In this document: positions 25,298 to 34,900 of the stretch, one piece after another | Layout: each line of letters begins with the position of its first letter | Numbering within the stretch: position 1 is the first letter of the stretch | Assembly: GCA_040398465.1 (NCBI GenBank) | Contig: JBBAUA010000010.1 | Coordinates: 17,511-81,510, forward strand | Direction: 5' to 3' | DNA from: UBA7672 sp040398465 | Lineage (GTDB): Bacteria; Pseudomonadota; Alphaproteobacteria; Caulobacterales; Hyphomonadaceae | DNA: 64,000 nt | Made by a program: the position numbers and the translations under genes | Notes under the pieces: model-generated | Database searches by the model: none | The model's input: only the letters and a program-made list of their open reading frames with translations | Told to the model about the DNA's origin: nothing

Positions 25298-26260
25298 CTA
25301 CAGCGCCTTCAGCCAGTCCAGCAGCAGCCGGTTCGTCTCGGCGGGCTTTTCCTGCTGGTTCCAGTGGCCCGCCCCGGGGATCATGTGGAAACCGCGCAGG
25401 TCGTCGAAATGGTCCCGCATGCGCGTTTCCATATCCCGGCCAAACATGCGGATGCCCATGTCCCTGTCGCCTGCCATGAACAGGGCAGGCTGGGATATCT
25501 TCGTGCCGGCGCGGCGCGAGGATACCGCAAAGTCGCGGTGGAAATTGCGATAGCGGTTCAGCGGCCCCCGGAAGCCCGATCCCTCGAACTCCTTCACGAG
25601 GTAGTCGATGTCAGCATCTTTCAGCCAGGCCGGGAATTTCTCGGGATTGGTCATGCCCTTTAGGAACGGCTCGCCATGCTTCTTGCCGATCGGCCACCCG
25701 CCCTCGGGCGCGTCCCCTGACCACGCATAGTAGATGCGCCGGATCGTGTCGCGAACGTCGGCCTCGAACTCCGCCTCGGCGACGCCCTCGTCCTGGAAAT
25801 ACACCATGTAGAAGAACAGCCCGTTCTCGGTGAACATCTTCCGGGCGACATCGATCATCGGCGCCGAGCCGTGTCCCATGTGCGGGATCGACATCCCGCA
25901 GACGGCCGTGAAGCGCTCGGCATCCGCCCACGCGGTATTCCAGACGATCGGGGCTCCCCAGTCGTGGCCAACCAGGATCGCCTTGCCGCCGCCCAACGCG
26001 TCCGCCACGGCCTGATTGTCGGCGATGATGCTCGCCATGTCGTAGGCTTCGACGGCGTGCGGCTTCGACGAGCCGCCATAGCCGCGCACGTCAATCGCGG
26101 CTGCGGTATAGCCCGCCTCGGCAATCGGCTCCATCTGGTGACGCCAGGAATACCAGCTCTCCGGCCAGCCATGCACCATCAGCACGAGCGGGCCGGAACC
26201 CTGCACGGCAACGCGGATCGACTGATCGCCGGACTGGACGTAGTGGAACTCATGGGCCAT
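25298..26260 (-). CDS. Alpha/beta-hydrolase, soluble epoxide hydrolase type
   Basis: A 320-residue alpha/beta-hydrolase closest to soluble epoxide hydrolases. HGWPESWYSWRHQ (residues 30-42) contains the oxyanion-hole motif; Asp100 in LVGHDWGAP is the nucleophile (Asp rather than Ser supports epoxide hydrolase or haloalkane dehalogenase chemistry); His299 in GAGHWNQQEKP is the catalytic base, with the acid probably in AGDRDMGIR. The cap domain contains LNRYRNFHRDF, a plausible position for the ring-opening Tyr. Together with the limonene-epoxide-hydrolase-like gene at 1968-2504, the window holds two different epoxide-hydrolase folds. Confidence 0.9.
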   Translation of the reverse strand: MAHEFHYVQSGDQSIRVAVQGSGPLVLMVHGWPESWYSWRHQMEPIAEAGYTAAAIDVRGYGGSSKPHAVEAYDMASIIADNQAVADALGGGKAILVGHDWGAPIVWNTAWADAERFTAVCGMSIPHMGHGSAPMIDVARKMFTENGLFFYMVYFQDEGVAEAEFEADVRDTIRRIYYAWSGDAPEGGWPIGKKHGEPFLKGMTNPEKFPAWLKDADIDYLVKEFEGSGFRGPLNRYRNFHRDFAVSSRRAGTKISQPALFMAGDRDMGIRMFGRDMETRMRDHFDDLRGFHMIPGAGHWNQQEKPAETNRLLLDWLKAL

Positions 26261-26499
26261 ATTCAGGGCTCCTCGGCGACCGTATGTATCGGTTGCGCAT
26301 TGCGGACTAAGCCGGACCCTGTCTGGGCCGTCCGCACCTTAACCAAGCTGGCGCGTGGGCCAAGTCCCGGAGCGAGCCAGTTGAAGGCAGCGCACCGCTT
26401 TCGGCCCGGGATTTTCCCAAACCGCAGACGCAATGCGCGACGACGCGGCCCGATTGCCCGACGTGTTCGGGGGCGAGTTGCGGGCGCAAGGAGGATCTC

Positions 26500-26859
26500 A
26501 TGTTGCTGACCATGATGAAGGGAAAGCTGCACCGCGCGGCCGTCACCCAGTGCGACCTTCACTATGAGGGTTCATGCTCCATCGACATCGACCTTCTGGA
26601 AGCGGCGAACATCCTGCCCCACGAGCGGGTGGATATCTGGAACATCACCAATGGAGCGCGCATCTCGACGTATGCGATCGAGGCCCCGCGTGGGTCGAAG
26701 ACGATCGGCATCAACGGCGCCGCTGCCCGCTATTTCCAGACCGGCGACCGCGTTATCATCGCCGCGTTCGCCCAGATGGACGAGACCGAAGCGAAGCAAT
26801 GGGCGCCAAGCGTCGTGCGCCTGAATGATCGCAACGAGGTCGTGACCGGCATCGCCTGA
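26500..26859 (+). CDS. panD: Aspartate 1-decarboxylase
   Basis: A 119-residue enzyme that makes beta-alanine for pantothenate and coenzyme A. Synthesised as a proenzyme that cleaves itself between Gly24 and Ser25 in HYEGSCSIDI to leave a pyruvoyl cofactor on Ser25. Other family blocks: MLLTMMKGKLHRAAVTQCDL, GARISTYAIEAPRGS, INGAAARYFQTGDRVIIAAF. AGGAGG lies 7 bases upstream of ATG. A strong terminator follows. Single gene, no panBC nearby. Confidence 0.97.
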   Translation: MLLTMMKGKLHRAAVTQCDLHYEGSCSIDIDLLEAANILPHERVDIWNITNGARISTYAIEAPRGSKTIGINGAAARYFQTGDRVIIAAFAQMDETEAKQWAPSVVRLNDRNEVVTGIA

Positions 26860-26893
26860 CGGGAATACACGGGCTTCCTAGCCAAGAAGCAGA

Positions 26894-26924
26894 AACGCCG
26901 CCCGTCACGCGCGGGCGGCGTTTT
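26894..26924 (+). terminator. Rho-independent terminator after panD
   Basis: A 9-bp perfect stem CGCCGCCCG (26896-26904) and CGGGCGGCG (26912-26920) with a 7-base loop, followed by TTTT. Three As on the other side make it weakly bidirectional, so it may also stop transcripts of the convergent SIMPL gene, which ends 22 bases further. Confidence 0.85.
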
Positions 26925-26946
26925 GCGTTTGCGGCTGGGCGGCAGC

Positions 26947-27690
26947 CTACTTCGTCAACTCGAACACCACGTTGACCGTCTGCACAAGCGAGACTTCACC
27001 CGCTGCGATCGGGGTCGCTTCGGCCGCCATGTCCTGCATCCGCATCATGACGGGCATCGGCGGCTGCGGGTAGAATTCCTGCTCGCTGATCGTGACGATG
27101 CGCTTCACCTTGTAGCCGACGGCCTGCGCATAAAGCTCGGCCTTCGCCGCGGCGTCCTTGACGGCTTCGACGCGCGCTTCGTTCTGGAACTTGTCCGGCT
27201 GGTCGACCGAGAACGAGATGCCGTTGATGGCGTTGCCGCCGCCCTTCACCACGGCGTCGAGCGTCTTGCCGAGCGTGTCGAGCTTGCGGACCTTGATGGT
27301 GATGGAATTCGACGCCTGATAGCCAGTGAGGCGCGGACGCGCATTGTTTGGATACTCGTAGACCGGGTTGAGTGACATGTTGCCGGTCTGCATGTCACGA
27401 TCGGCAATGCCGGCGGCTTTCACAGCCGCGAACACGCCATTCATGTTCGTCGCCTGTTGCGCCATCGCTTCGGCTGCGGTCTTGGCTTCGACCTGCACAC
27501 CGACATTGATCATCGCGACATCAGGCGGCTGCTCGATCGAGCCGCGGCCCATCAGGGTTAGCGTGGTCTCAGGCTGTATCGAACTCATGGCGGGCATCCC
27601 TGGGGGCATGTGCATAGGCGGCTGGGCCATCGCGATCGGAGCAGTTGCGCATCCGGCCAGCGCAGAAATGGCCAGCAGGGCGGGGGCAAG
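26947..27690 (-). CDS. SIMPL-domain (DUF541) lipoprotein, N-terminus cut by gap
   Basis: At least 247 residues of a SIMPL/DUF541 protein, an exported family with roles still poorly defined (oxidative-stress or envelope-related). Visible: lipobox ALAGCATAP near the gap, LTLMGRGSIEQPPDVAMINVG, TGYQASNSITIKVRKLDTLG and AVKDAAAKAELYAQAVGYKV, all typical. The signal peptide start lies in the 100-N gap at 27691-27790, so the first few residues are missing. Convergent with panD across a terminator. Confidence 0.9.
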   Translation of the reverse strand, partial: LAPALLAISALAGCATAPIAMAQPPMHMPPGMPAMSSIQPETTLTLMGRGSIEQPPDVAMINVGVQVEAKTAAEAMAQQATNMNGVFAAVKAAGIADRDMQTGNMSLNPVYEYPNNARPRLTGYQASNSITIKVRKLDTLGKTLDAVVKGGGNAINGISFSVDQPDKFQNEARVEAVKDAAAKAELYAQAVGYKVKRIVTISEQEFYPQPPMPVMMRMQDMAAEATPIAAGEVSLVQTVNVVFELTK

Positions 27691-27790
27691 NNNNNNNNNN
27701 NNNNNNNNNNNNNNNNNNNNNNNNNNNNNNNNNNNNNNNNNNNNNNNNNNNNNNNNNNNNNNNNNNNNNNNNNNNNNNNNNNNNNNNNNN
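27691..27790. other. Assembly gap (100 N)
   Basis: Exactly 100 N. A gap of fixed size 100 usually means unknown length. It removes the start of the SIMPL lipoprotein gene and possibly other sequence. Confidence 0.99.
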
Positions 27791-27890
27791 CGTGAGTCAC
27801 TTTCGAAATGGGGCGCAGCTGTGGCGTGGCAAGCGCATTCTGGCGGCGCAGGATGGCATGCTGGCAGCGAAGCCGTGGCGTCACCCTGAA

Positions 27891-28475
27891 TCAACGCCCG
27901 ATCAGCAGCGCATTCAATGCGAAATAGGATGCGACCAGCGCCAGCGTGATGGCGGTGATGCGGGCGAGATCGCGTTCGAGGCGATAGGCGCGCTCCCGGC
28001 GCAGGCGTCCCTGTGGACCTTCCAGTATCGGCGTCGTCTCGATCCAGCGATCGCTCCGGAATGCTTTCACCGGGTTCGTGATGAACGCCGCGAGGCAGGC
28101 GCCGATCACGAGCACGCCGACGAGAAGATATCCGAACACGAAGGATGTCACGCCCCACACCGCGCCATGCCACGCATCCTTCTTTTCGCCCGGAGCTTCC
28201 AGCGCCCGGGTCATCATCCCCATGCCTGCGAATGACAGGATGTGGAGATCGATTAGCGGTGGGGGCGGTACGGCGAAGCTGCGAAGCGGCGCGTGGATCA
28301 CGGCCGCAACCCCGTCGGCCAGCGAGCGATATCCCGCGATGAAGTGAGAGATATCGGGTGCGACGGGCAAGGCCCATTGCCGGTGGATCAGGCTGATCAG
28401 CGTCGGAACACTGAGCGCGATTCCGGCAAAGTAGAGGGCCTGGCTCGAGCGGCTATCGGTTGAGGCGTCGATCAT
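27891..28475 (-). CDS. Hypothetical multi-spanning membrane protein
   Basis: A 194-residue membrane protein with about four hydrophobic segments: ALYFAGIALSVPTLISLI near the N-terminus, IDLHILSFAGMGMMTRAL, VFGYLLVGVLVIGACLAAFI in the middle and ITAITLALVASYFALNALLI at the C-terminus. Between the last two is a charged cytoplasmic loop with GPQGRLRRERAYRLERDLA. No family was recognised. The 100 bases between its stop and the gap hold nothing I can identify. It is transcribed divergently from the chemoreceptor gene. Confidence 0.7.
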   Translation of the reverse strand: MIDASTDSRSSQALYFAGIALSVPTLISLIHRQWALPVAPDISHFIAGYRSLADGVAAVIHAPLRSFAVPPPPLIDLHILSFAGMGMMTRALEAPGEKKDAWHGAVWGVTSFVFGYLLVGVLVIGACLAAFITNPVKAFRSDRWIETTPILEGPQGRLRRERAYRLERDLARITAITLALVASYFALNALLIGR

Positions 28476-28601
28476 GCGGACTGGATATCACGACAGGCAA
28501 AACGCCAAGTACCCTAACTTGCATACAGCAAGCATTAACCCTTTTCCGGGATAGAGTTGTCTTGACACAGGCGTTTGCGCCTTAAGATCAGGGGGGCCAT
28601 T

Positions 28602-30281
28602 TTGCGTCAGCGCTCTATCAATTCTCTCACTGCCAAGGCTGGCGGAGTCGTTCTCGGAAGCACGATCCTGGCAGGTCTGGTAGGCGGCGGCTCTGCATGG
28701 TTGCTGAGCTACGAACTCACTGAAACGAACCACATCAGCAAGGTGCTGCGCAACCACCTTGAAAGCGACATGATGCACGATGCGCTGCGCAGTGACGTAC
28801 TCGCTTCACTCGCCGCCAGCAACCCCGCGTACGGCCTCTCCATGTCCGACGTGAAGACGGATCTCAACGATCACGTCACGAACTTCCGCGATCTTCTCGC
28901 CGCCAACGTCGAACTCACCGCCAAAAACGAGTTGGGTCCTGTGATCGCCGCCGTTGCGCCCGCGCTGGAAGATTACATCGCGACAGCAACGAAGCTGGTC
29001 GAGACCGCAGCGATCGATGAGCCGGCCGCCCTCGCGATGCTGTCGGGATTCTTCGACGACTTCCGCGCCCTGGAGGGCGCCATGGAGCAGGCGTCGGACG
29101 AGATTGCAGCTGTGTCGGATTCCGCTGTCGCGCAGGCCTCGATGATCGGCACGATTTCACAAATTGCCATCCTGATCGCCTCGCTCATGGCGATCGGCGC
29201 GGTCATCGCCATCATGCTCGGCGCGCGCAGCCGGGTCGTGGGCCCCATTGTCGATCTCACCAACGCCATGGACAAGCTGGCCGCAGGCGACACCAGCGTT
29301 CAAGCGCCGCACCGCGACCGCGAGGACGAGGTGGGCCGCATGGCCGCCGCTCTCACCAAGTTCCGGGAAAATGCGATCAACCGCGTGGCGCTGGAAGCAG
29401 CCCAACGCACCCAGGAACAGGAGCGCACCGAGCGAAGCCGCCGCGTCGAAGCCCTGGCTTCGGGCTTTGCAGACCAGCTGGCCGCCACGCTGTCCACGCT
29501 CCGCGAGTCCTCGGGCCGCCTGATGAAGGACGCCACGTCTCTCGAGCACGTCTGCGACGAAGCCAACCGTAGCGCGTCGAAAGCGACCAACGCCACCGAC
29601 GGCGCCAACTCGAATGTTCAGACCATCGCGGCTGCAACGACCGAGCTCAGCGCCTCGATCCAGGAAATCGCAACGCGCATGTCCGAATCTGCCCGCTCGG
29701 CAGAGCAGGCCGTCACTCAGGGCAACGCCGCAGGCGTCACCGCCCGGGAGTTGGCCGATGCGGCCCGCAACATCGACGAGATCGTCTCGGTGATTGGGAG
29801 CGTCGCTGAACAGACCAACCTGCTCGCGCTGAACGCCACCATCGAGGCGGCCCGCGCCGGCGAGATGGGCCGCGGTTTCGCCGTCGTCGCCGCCGAGGTG
29901 AAGGCGTTGGCCAGCCAGACCTCGCGCGCCACCGAAGACGTTTCGCGGCGCATCGTGGAAATTCAGGGCATCAGCGCGCGCTCGACGGATCAGCTGCGCG
30001 ACGTCGTCGCCCTGATCGATCAGATGAAGCAGTTCAGCGTCGCCGTAGCCGCCGCAGCGGAAGAACAAAGCGCCGCTACCAACAGCATCGCCCAAAACGT
30101 CAACTCCGCCGCCGGTCTTTCGGACGAGGCGCGCGACAGTGTCGCTGCGATGAGCAGCGTGACCGCCCAGGCGCGCGCAGCCACGTCCTCCGTCCAGGAC
30201 AGCGCGCGCTCGGTTGAAGATCTCTCGGCCCGACTCAACGCGGTCGCCCGTGAATTCCTCGATAAGCTGAAGGCGGCTTAG
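28602..30281 (+). CDS. Methyl-accepting chemotaxis protein
   Basis: A 559-residue chemoreceptor. TTG 28602 is favoured because AGGGGGG lies 5-6 bases upstream; a further TTG at 28575 lacks such a site. Order: N-terminal transmembrane helix (GVVLGSTILAGLVGGGSAWLL), a helical periplasmic sensor of about 145 residues, second helix (IAILIASLMAIGAVIAIMLG), HAMP (SRVVGPIVDLTNAMDKLAAGD), then the coiled-coil signalling domain with hairpin tip VAEQTNLLALNATIEAARAG and GRGFAVVAAEVKALA, where it meets CheA/CheW. The sensed ligand is unknown. No che genes are adjacent. Confidence 0.93.
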   Translation: MRQRSINSLTAKAGGVVLGSTILAGLVGGGSAWLLSYELTETNHISKVLRNHLESDMMHDALRSDVLASLAASNPAYGLSMSDVKTDLNDHVTNFRDLLAANVELTAKNELGPVIAAVAPALEDYIATATKLVETAAIDEPAALAMLSGFFDDFRALEGAMEQASDEIAAVSDSAVAQASMIGTISQIAILIASLMAIGAVIAIMLGARSRVVGPIVDLTNAMDKLAAGDTSVQAPHRDREDEVGRMAAALTKFRENAINRVALEAAQRTQEQERTERSRRVEALASGFADQLAATLSTLRESSGRLMKDATSLEHVCDEANRSASKATNATDGANSNVQTIAAATTELSASIQEIATRMSESARSAEQAVTQGNAAGVTARELADAARNIDEIVSVIGSVAEQTNLLALNATIEAARAGEMGRGFAVVAAEVKALASQTSRATEDVSRRIVEIQGISARSTDQLRDVVALIDQMKQFSVAVAAAAEEQSAATNSIAQNVNSAAGLSDEARDSVAAMSSVTAQARAATSSVQDSARSVEDLSARLNAVAREFLDKLKAA

Positions 30282-30420
30282 CCGCCGCGTTTGCAATCCG
30301 GTAACCACGGCTTCACAACGGTTAAGCTTGTCCGGCGATTTACCCTAACAGGATGGCCCGGCAAATTAGGTTTGCTCTGATAGCACTCTTTCATTGCTCC
30401 TCGAAGCTGATGGAAGTGTC

Positions 30421-31479
30421 GTGCACCTCAAAGCCCCGAACCGGACGTTTATGTTCCTCGCAACGCTTGCGGCGATTGCCGCCGCGCCTGCTGCTCTTGC
30501 GCAGGATACTGACGCCGAAAACATCAGCCAGCAAGGCGCGGTGGAGCTGACGCTTGATCACGCCGATACCGGCGAGGACGTGCTTGCGGCGACGATCAAC
30601 TATGGCCTCGCCGTTCGCTTTGCCGAAGGCTGGACGGTTCAGCTGGACGCTGTTCTGGAGCCAGTGGTCGATCCGGCGGGCGATGAGGCCTTCGAGGGCG
30701 AAGACGCCTTCATTGAAACGCTGTCGCTTCAATATGCGGGGGAGGCATTCACCGTCTATGGCGGCAAGATCAATCCCGTCTTCGGCAGCGCGGCGGACGT
30801 CGCGCCCGGCCTCTACGGCGTCGAAGCGGGCGAATCCTACCAGATCACCGAGGCGCTCGGCGTCGGCGGCGACATCTCGCTGACCTCGATGCTGAACCTT
30901 GACGGCGAACATGTTCTGTCCGCCGCGCTCTTCTCCGCTGACCGCTCCGCTTTGTCAGGTTCGCTGGGCGGATTGCGCGAGGAACTGGAACTCGCCGATG
31001 GCGGCCTTGCCAACACGGAAGGCCTGAAGTCAGTCACGCTCAGCATCGATGGCGTGCTGGCGAACGGCGTTGGCTACACCCTTGGCCATCGCCGCCTCGC
31101 AACGGACACGCCGGGCGAAACTGATGAAAACACCACCGTGCTCGGCGTCAACTATGCCTGGCCAGAGGACAGCGGCCTCGACCTGGCGGTGATGGCCGAG
31201 GTGGCCGCGTCGCGCAATGCCGATAGCGTCGACGGCGCGAACCGCGACTTCTACACGGCCGGCGGCACGCTCGGTCTCGGCGACTGGTTCGTCAACGCGA
31301 TTGCCTCAGGCTGGAACGAGAATGCGACAGCGGGCGATCTCGACGTCCGCAAGCTCGAACTCTCGGTTGGCCGCGCGCTGGCCGAAACCCTCGTGCTGGA
31401 AGTTGGTGTTCAGGACGTGCGCGAATCCGGCGCGTCGGCCACCGTGATTGGCGCTCGCCTCGCCTGGGAGTTTGGTTGA
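30421..31479 (+). CDS. Outer-membrane porin-like beta-barrel
   Basis: A 352-residue exported protein. GTG 30421 after GGAAG gives a signal peptide with MFLATLAAIAAAPAALAQ. The mature chain is a series of alternating strands (AATINYGLAVRFAEGWTVQL, QYAGEAFTVYGGKINPVFG, GDLDVRKLELSVGRAL) typical of 16-stranded porins, with GKINPVFGSAA resembling the porin loop and strand junctions. The ending ARLAWEFG has the aromatic near-terminal residue expected for BAM recognition, but Gly, not Phe, is last. Substrate unknown. Confidence 0.78.
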   Translation: MHLKAPNRTFMFLATLAAIAAAPAALAQDTDAENISQQGAVELTLDHADTGEDVLAATINYGLAVRFAEGWTVQLDAVLEPVVDPAGDEAFEGEDAFIETLSLQYAGEAFTVYGGKINPVFGSAADVAPGLYGVEAGESYQITEALGVGGDISLTSMLNLDGEHVLSAALFSADRSALSGSLGGLREELELADGGLANTEGLKSVTLSIDGVLANGVGYTLGHRRLATDTPGETDENTTVLGVNYAWPEDSGLDLAVMAEVAASRNADSVDGANRDFYTAGGTLGLGDWFVNAIASGWNENATAGDLDVRKLELSVGRALAETLVLEVGVQDVRESGASATVIGARLAWEFG

Positions 31480-31485
31480 GAGGCT

Positions 31486-31803
31486 CTAGCGAACCGAGAC
31501 GATAATCGTGCTGGCGCCTGCGAGAGCGGGCGTCAGTTGCGTTCTGGCATAGGCGATCCGGCGCGACACCTTGGTGGTCGTCTCGGCGATCACCTTGCCC
31601 GAAGCGTCATGTCCGAGCATCACAATCGTGCGGGGGGAAAGGCTGCGGGCCGAGCCCAGCACACCTTGGTCAAGCCTGACAACCACTTCGCCATCCGCGA
31701 GGCTGGCGCGGATCGCTGGCATCGAGGCCTTCACGACCGGGTCGGCAACAGCAGGGGCGGCCAGCATGGCAGAGGCGGCGAGGAAGGCGAAAACGGCGCG
31801 CAT
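31486..31803 (-). CDS. Small secreted protein of unknown function
   Basis: A 105-residue protein with a clear signal peptide (RAVFAFLAASAMLAAPAVA before D-P-V-V) and an 85-residue mature part of beta-strand character (GEVVVRLDQGVLGSARSLSP, TIVMLGHDASGKVIAETTTK). No domain recognised and no Cys. It converges with the porin-like gene 7 bases away. The 182 bases behind its start hold no feature I can support. Confidence 0.62.
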   Translation of the reverse strand: MRAVFAFLAASAMLAAPAVADPVVKASMPAIRASLADGEVVVRLDQGVLGSARSLSPRTIVMLGHDASGKVIAETTTKVSRRIAYARTQLTPALAGASTIIVSVR

Positions 31804-31985
31804 TTCGAAAGCTCCTAACGTACCACGCCCGAACGATGCCCGTGGCGTTCACATCCTGCACCGCAAGGACGGGGCCAACAACCCGGCCCCTGTTAATCAA
31901 AAAGGCATCCGTATTCACGGGCGCTGGGTCTTCGGTTCCCACTGTCCCAGCTTAGGCCACATAAGCCCACTTTGCGCCGGTTCGG

Positions 31986-34900
31986 CTAGCTGATCGCGCG
32001 GATGATTGCGGCCTGCTGGTCAACGGTCAGGCTGTTGATCTGGTCCGGCGTGAACCCACTGATCTGCAGCGGCGTGAGCGCGTCAATCTGGTCGACAGTC
32101 AGCGCGCCGATGGCCGTGGTCGTGATGCCCCCGATCTGCGTCGAGGTGAGGCCGCTCAACTGTGCAGGCGTGAACGACCCGATCCATGTGGGTAGGTTGC
32201 TCAGCTGGGAAGAGGTCAGAGCGGCGACATGCGAGGCATTTAGCGCTGCGAACTGCGAGGACGAGAACGCTCCGAGACGTGTGGAGGACAGGCTACCCAC
32301 CTGGTCCCCGGTGAAGGCCGCAACCTGCGAAGTGGTGAAGGCGGAAACCTGCGTGTCCGTCAACGAACGAAGCTGCACACGTACAAAGCCCGCCAGCTGG
32401 GTCACGCTCAGGGAGGATATGTCGTCGGTTCCAAGCTGGCCGATGTCGGTTGTCTCCAACGCGCCGATCTGTGTCGCCTTGAGCCCGGCGAGCTGCGTAA
32501 GCGTCAGCTGGTCGATCTGCGTGGTTGTGAGGCCGACGATCGCAGATGACGACAGCGCGGCGATCTGCGAGGCGCCCAGCGCCGCAAACTGCGACGAACT
32601 CAGAACGCCGATCTGGTCAGCTGAAAGGCCGCTGACAAGCGTGGAGGACATCGCACCGATCTGTGTTGCGCTTAGCCTGTCGAGCTGGGTCGCCGTCAAC
32701 GCCGACGCCCATGTCTCGGCAAAATCGCTCGCAGCAAGTTGCGTCACCGTCAACGTCGAAATCACATCAGGTGCAACCGCGGCAACCGCGGTGGGGGACA
32801 AGGCAGCGAGCCTTGATGTCCCAAGTGCTGCGACCTGCGTCGACGACAGTGTGGCGGCTTGGCTCGCGGTCAGCCCGCGCATCGCGGAGGTGGACAATGC
32901 GGCAATTCTTGTAGTGGAAAGTCCGGAGATTTGTGTCGTCGTGAGGCTGGGGAGTTGCGTTTCCGCGAGTCCGCCCAGCTGTGTTGTGCCGAGCGCGTTG
33001 AACTGCTGGCTCGACAGAGCAGCGACCTGGGTCGATGTCAGCGCAGAGATCTGAGTGGAGGCAAGGCTGGCGAACTGCGATGAGGTAAGAGCGCCGATCT
33101 CTGTCGTGTCCAGGCTCTGAACCGTGGTGGTCGACAAGGCGGAGATCTGCGCCGTCGTCAGCGACTGAATTTGCGTCGCATTCAGGTAGTCGATATTCGT
33201 CGCCGTGAAGCCGCTGGCGCCGTCTGCCGAGATGGCGCGCAATTGTGTCGTGTTCAGCAGGCTTACATGGTTGGCGTCAAGATACGCGACCTGCGTAGTG
33301 TTGAAGCCCGCTAGCTGGGTCGTGGTCAGCGACAAGGCCTGGGTCAGCGTCAGCCCGGTTAGCGCAGTTGTGGAAAGTGCGCCGGCCTGCGCGCCGTTCA
33401 GCGCCGCCATTTGCGTTGGTGCGAGGCTGGCAAGCTGTGCGGAAGACAGGCCCCCGACGCCACCGATCGACAGTGCTGCAATATCAAGGTTCGACATGGC
33501 GGCAAGCTGCGAGATGCTGATCGCCGCGACCTGCGTCGCGTCGAAACCAGACATCGCAGAAGCGGGGAGGGCCTGTATCTGGGTCGTCGACAGCGCCTGG
33601 ATCTGCGCCGTCGAGAAACCGGACACCTGCGTGGCCGTCAGCCCTCTTACCTGCGTCGTCGTGAAGGCGGATACCGCGGTCGCGCCCAGCGCTGAGATTG
33701 CAGTGCTGGAGAACCGCGTTAGCTGCGCGCCAGTCAATGAAGCTATCTGCGTGGCGGAAAGAGCGCCGGCCTGCGTCTCCGACAGCGCGGCAAACTGTGT
33801 TGCTGTAAAGGCGCCAAGTTGCGACGGGCTCAACAGTGAAATGCTGGTTGTCGCAAGGCCGCCAACCGCGCCGGTAGACAGCGCGGCAATCTGCGTCGAC
33901 TTGAGCGCGGCCAGCTGCGTCGCTGCAAGCGCGCTGGCATGCGTGGCAAGGAGGCCCTGAATCTGTGTCGTACTGAGCGCCGCAATCTGCGCAGTGCTGA
34001 ATGCTGCGAGCTGCGTTTCCTCGATAGCGCTGACCTGCGTCGCAGTCAGGCCATGCAGGCGCGTGGTCGCCAGGCTCTGGATATCTTCGAGTTCCAGGCC
34101 CTGAACAGCCGAGGCGCCGAACATCCCAACCTGCGCGGCCGAGAGCCGGTTGAACTGGGTGGCCGTCAGCGCATTCACCTGGTCACCCGTGAACCCTCGA
34201 AGCTGCGACAGAGTCAGCGCGGCCATTTGCGATGTGGTCATCGCGCCGATCTGGGCTTCGGAGAGGGCGCCAATGGTCGTGGCCGTGAGGCCCTTTACCT
34301 GCGTCGTGCTCAGGGCGGCAATCTGCGTCTCGGTGAGTTCGGCTGCCTGCGCGGCGTCGAATCCGGAGATCGCCGTGGAAGTGATCGCCGCAAATTGCGA
34401 TGTGCTCAGCGCTGCAAGCTGTTCGCCGGAAAGGGCCTGCGCCTGCGTCGCTGTGATGGCGGCCAGCTGGGTAGTCGTGAAGGCCTGCAGTTGCGTCGCG
34501 CCAAACGCACCAACCGCCTCGGCGCCCAGCGACCGCACCTGCGTCGCGGTGAGGGCTGCAAGTTGCGTGGTGGTGAGCGCCGCCGCCTGCACTTGGTTCA
34601 AAACTCCAAGCTGCGCCGGCATCAGCCCGAGCACCTGGTTACGGGTAAGCACGGCGATGTCCTCCGCGTCGAGGCCATCTAGCGCCGTCGTCGAGATCGC
34701 CCCGATCTGCGTGGATGCCAGCGCCGCCAGCTGATCGCTGGACAGCCCGCCGATCGCCCGTGATTCCAGCGCGCGTACTTGCACCGCGGACAGCGCCGCC
34801 AACTGCGACGTCGACAGCCCCGAGGACTGCTCACCGGACAAGCCGCTGATGGCTGTCGGACTCATCCCTTTCAGTTGCGTCGTTGTCAGGCTTGCCAGCG

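Noticed and set aside
28500..28540. CTTGC-ATACA-GCAAG inverted repeat in front of the chemoreceptor
   Set aside because: Five-base arms are too short to support an operator claim without other copies.
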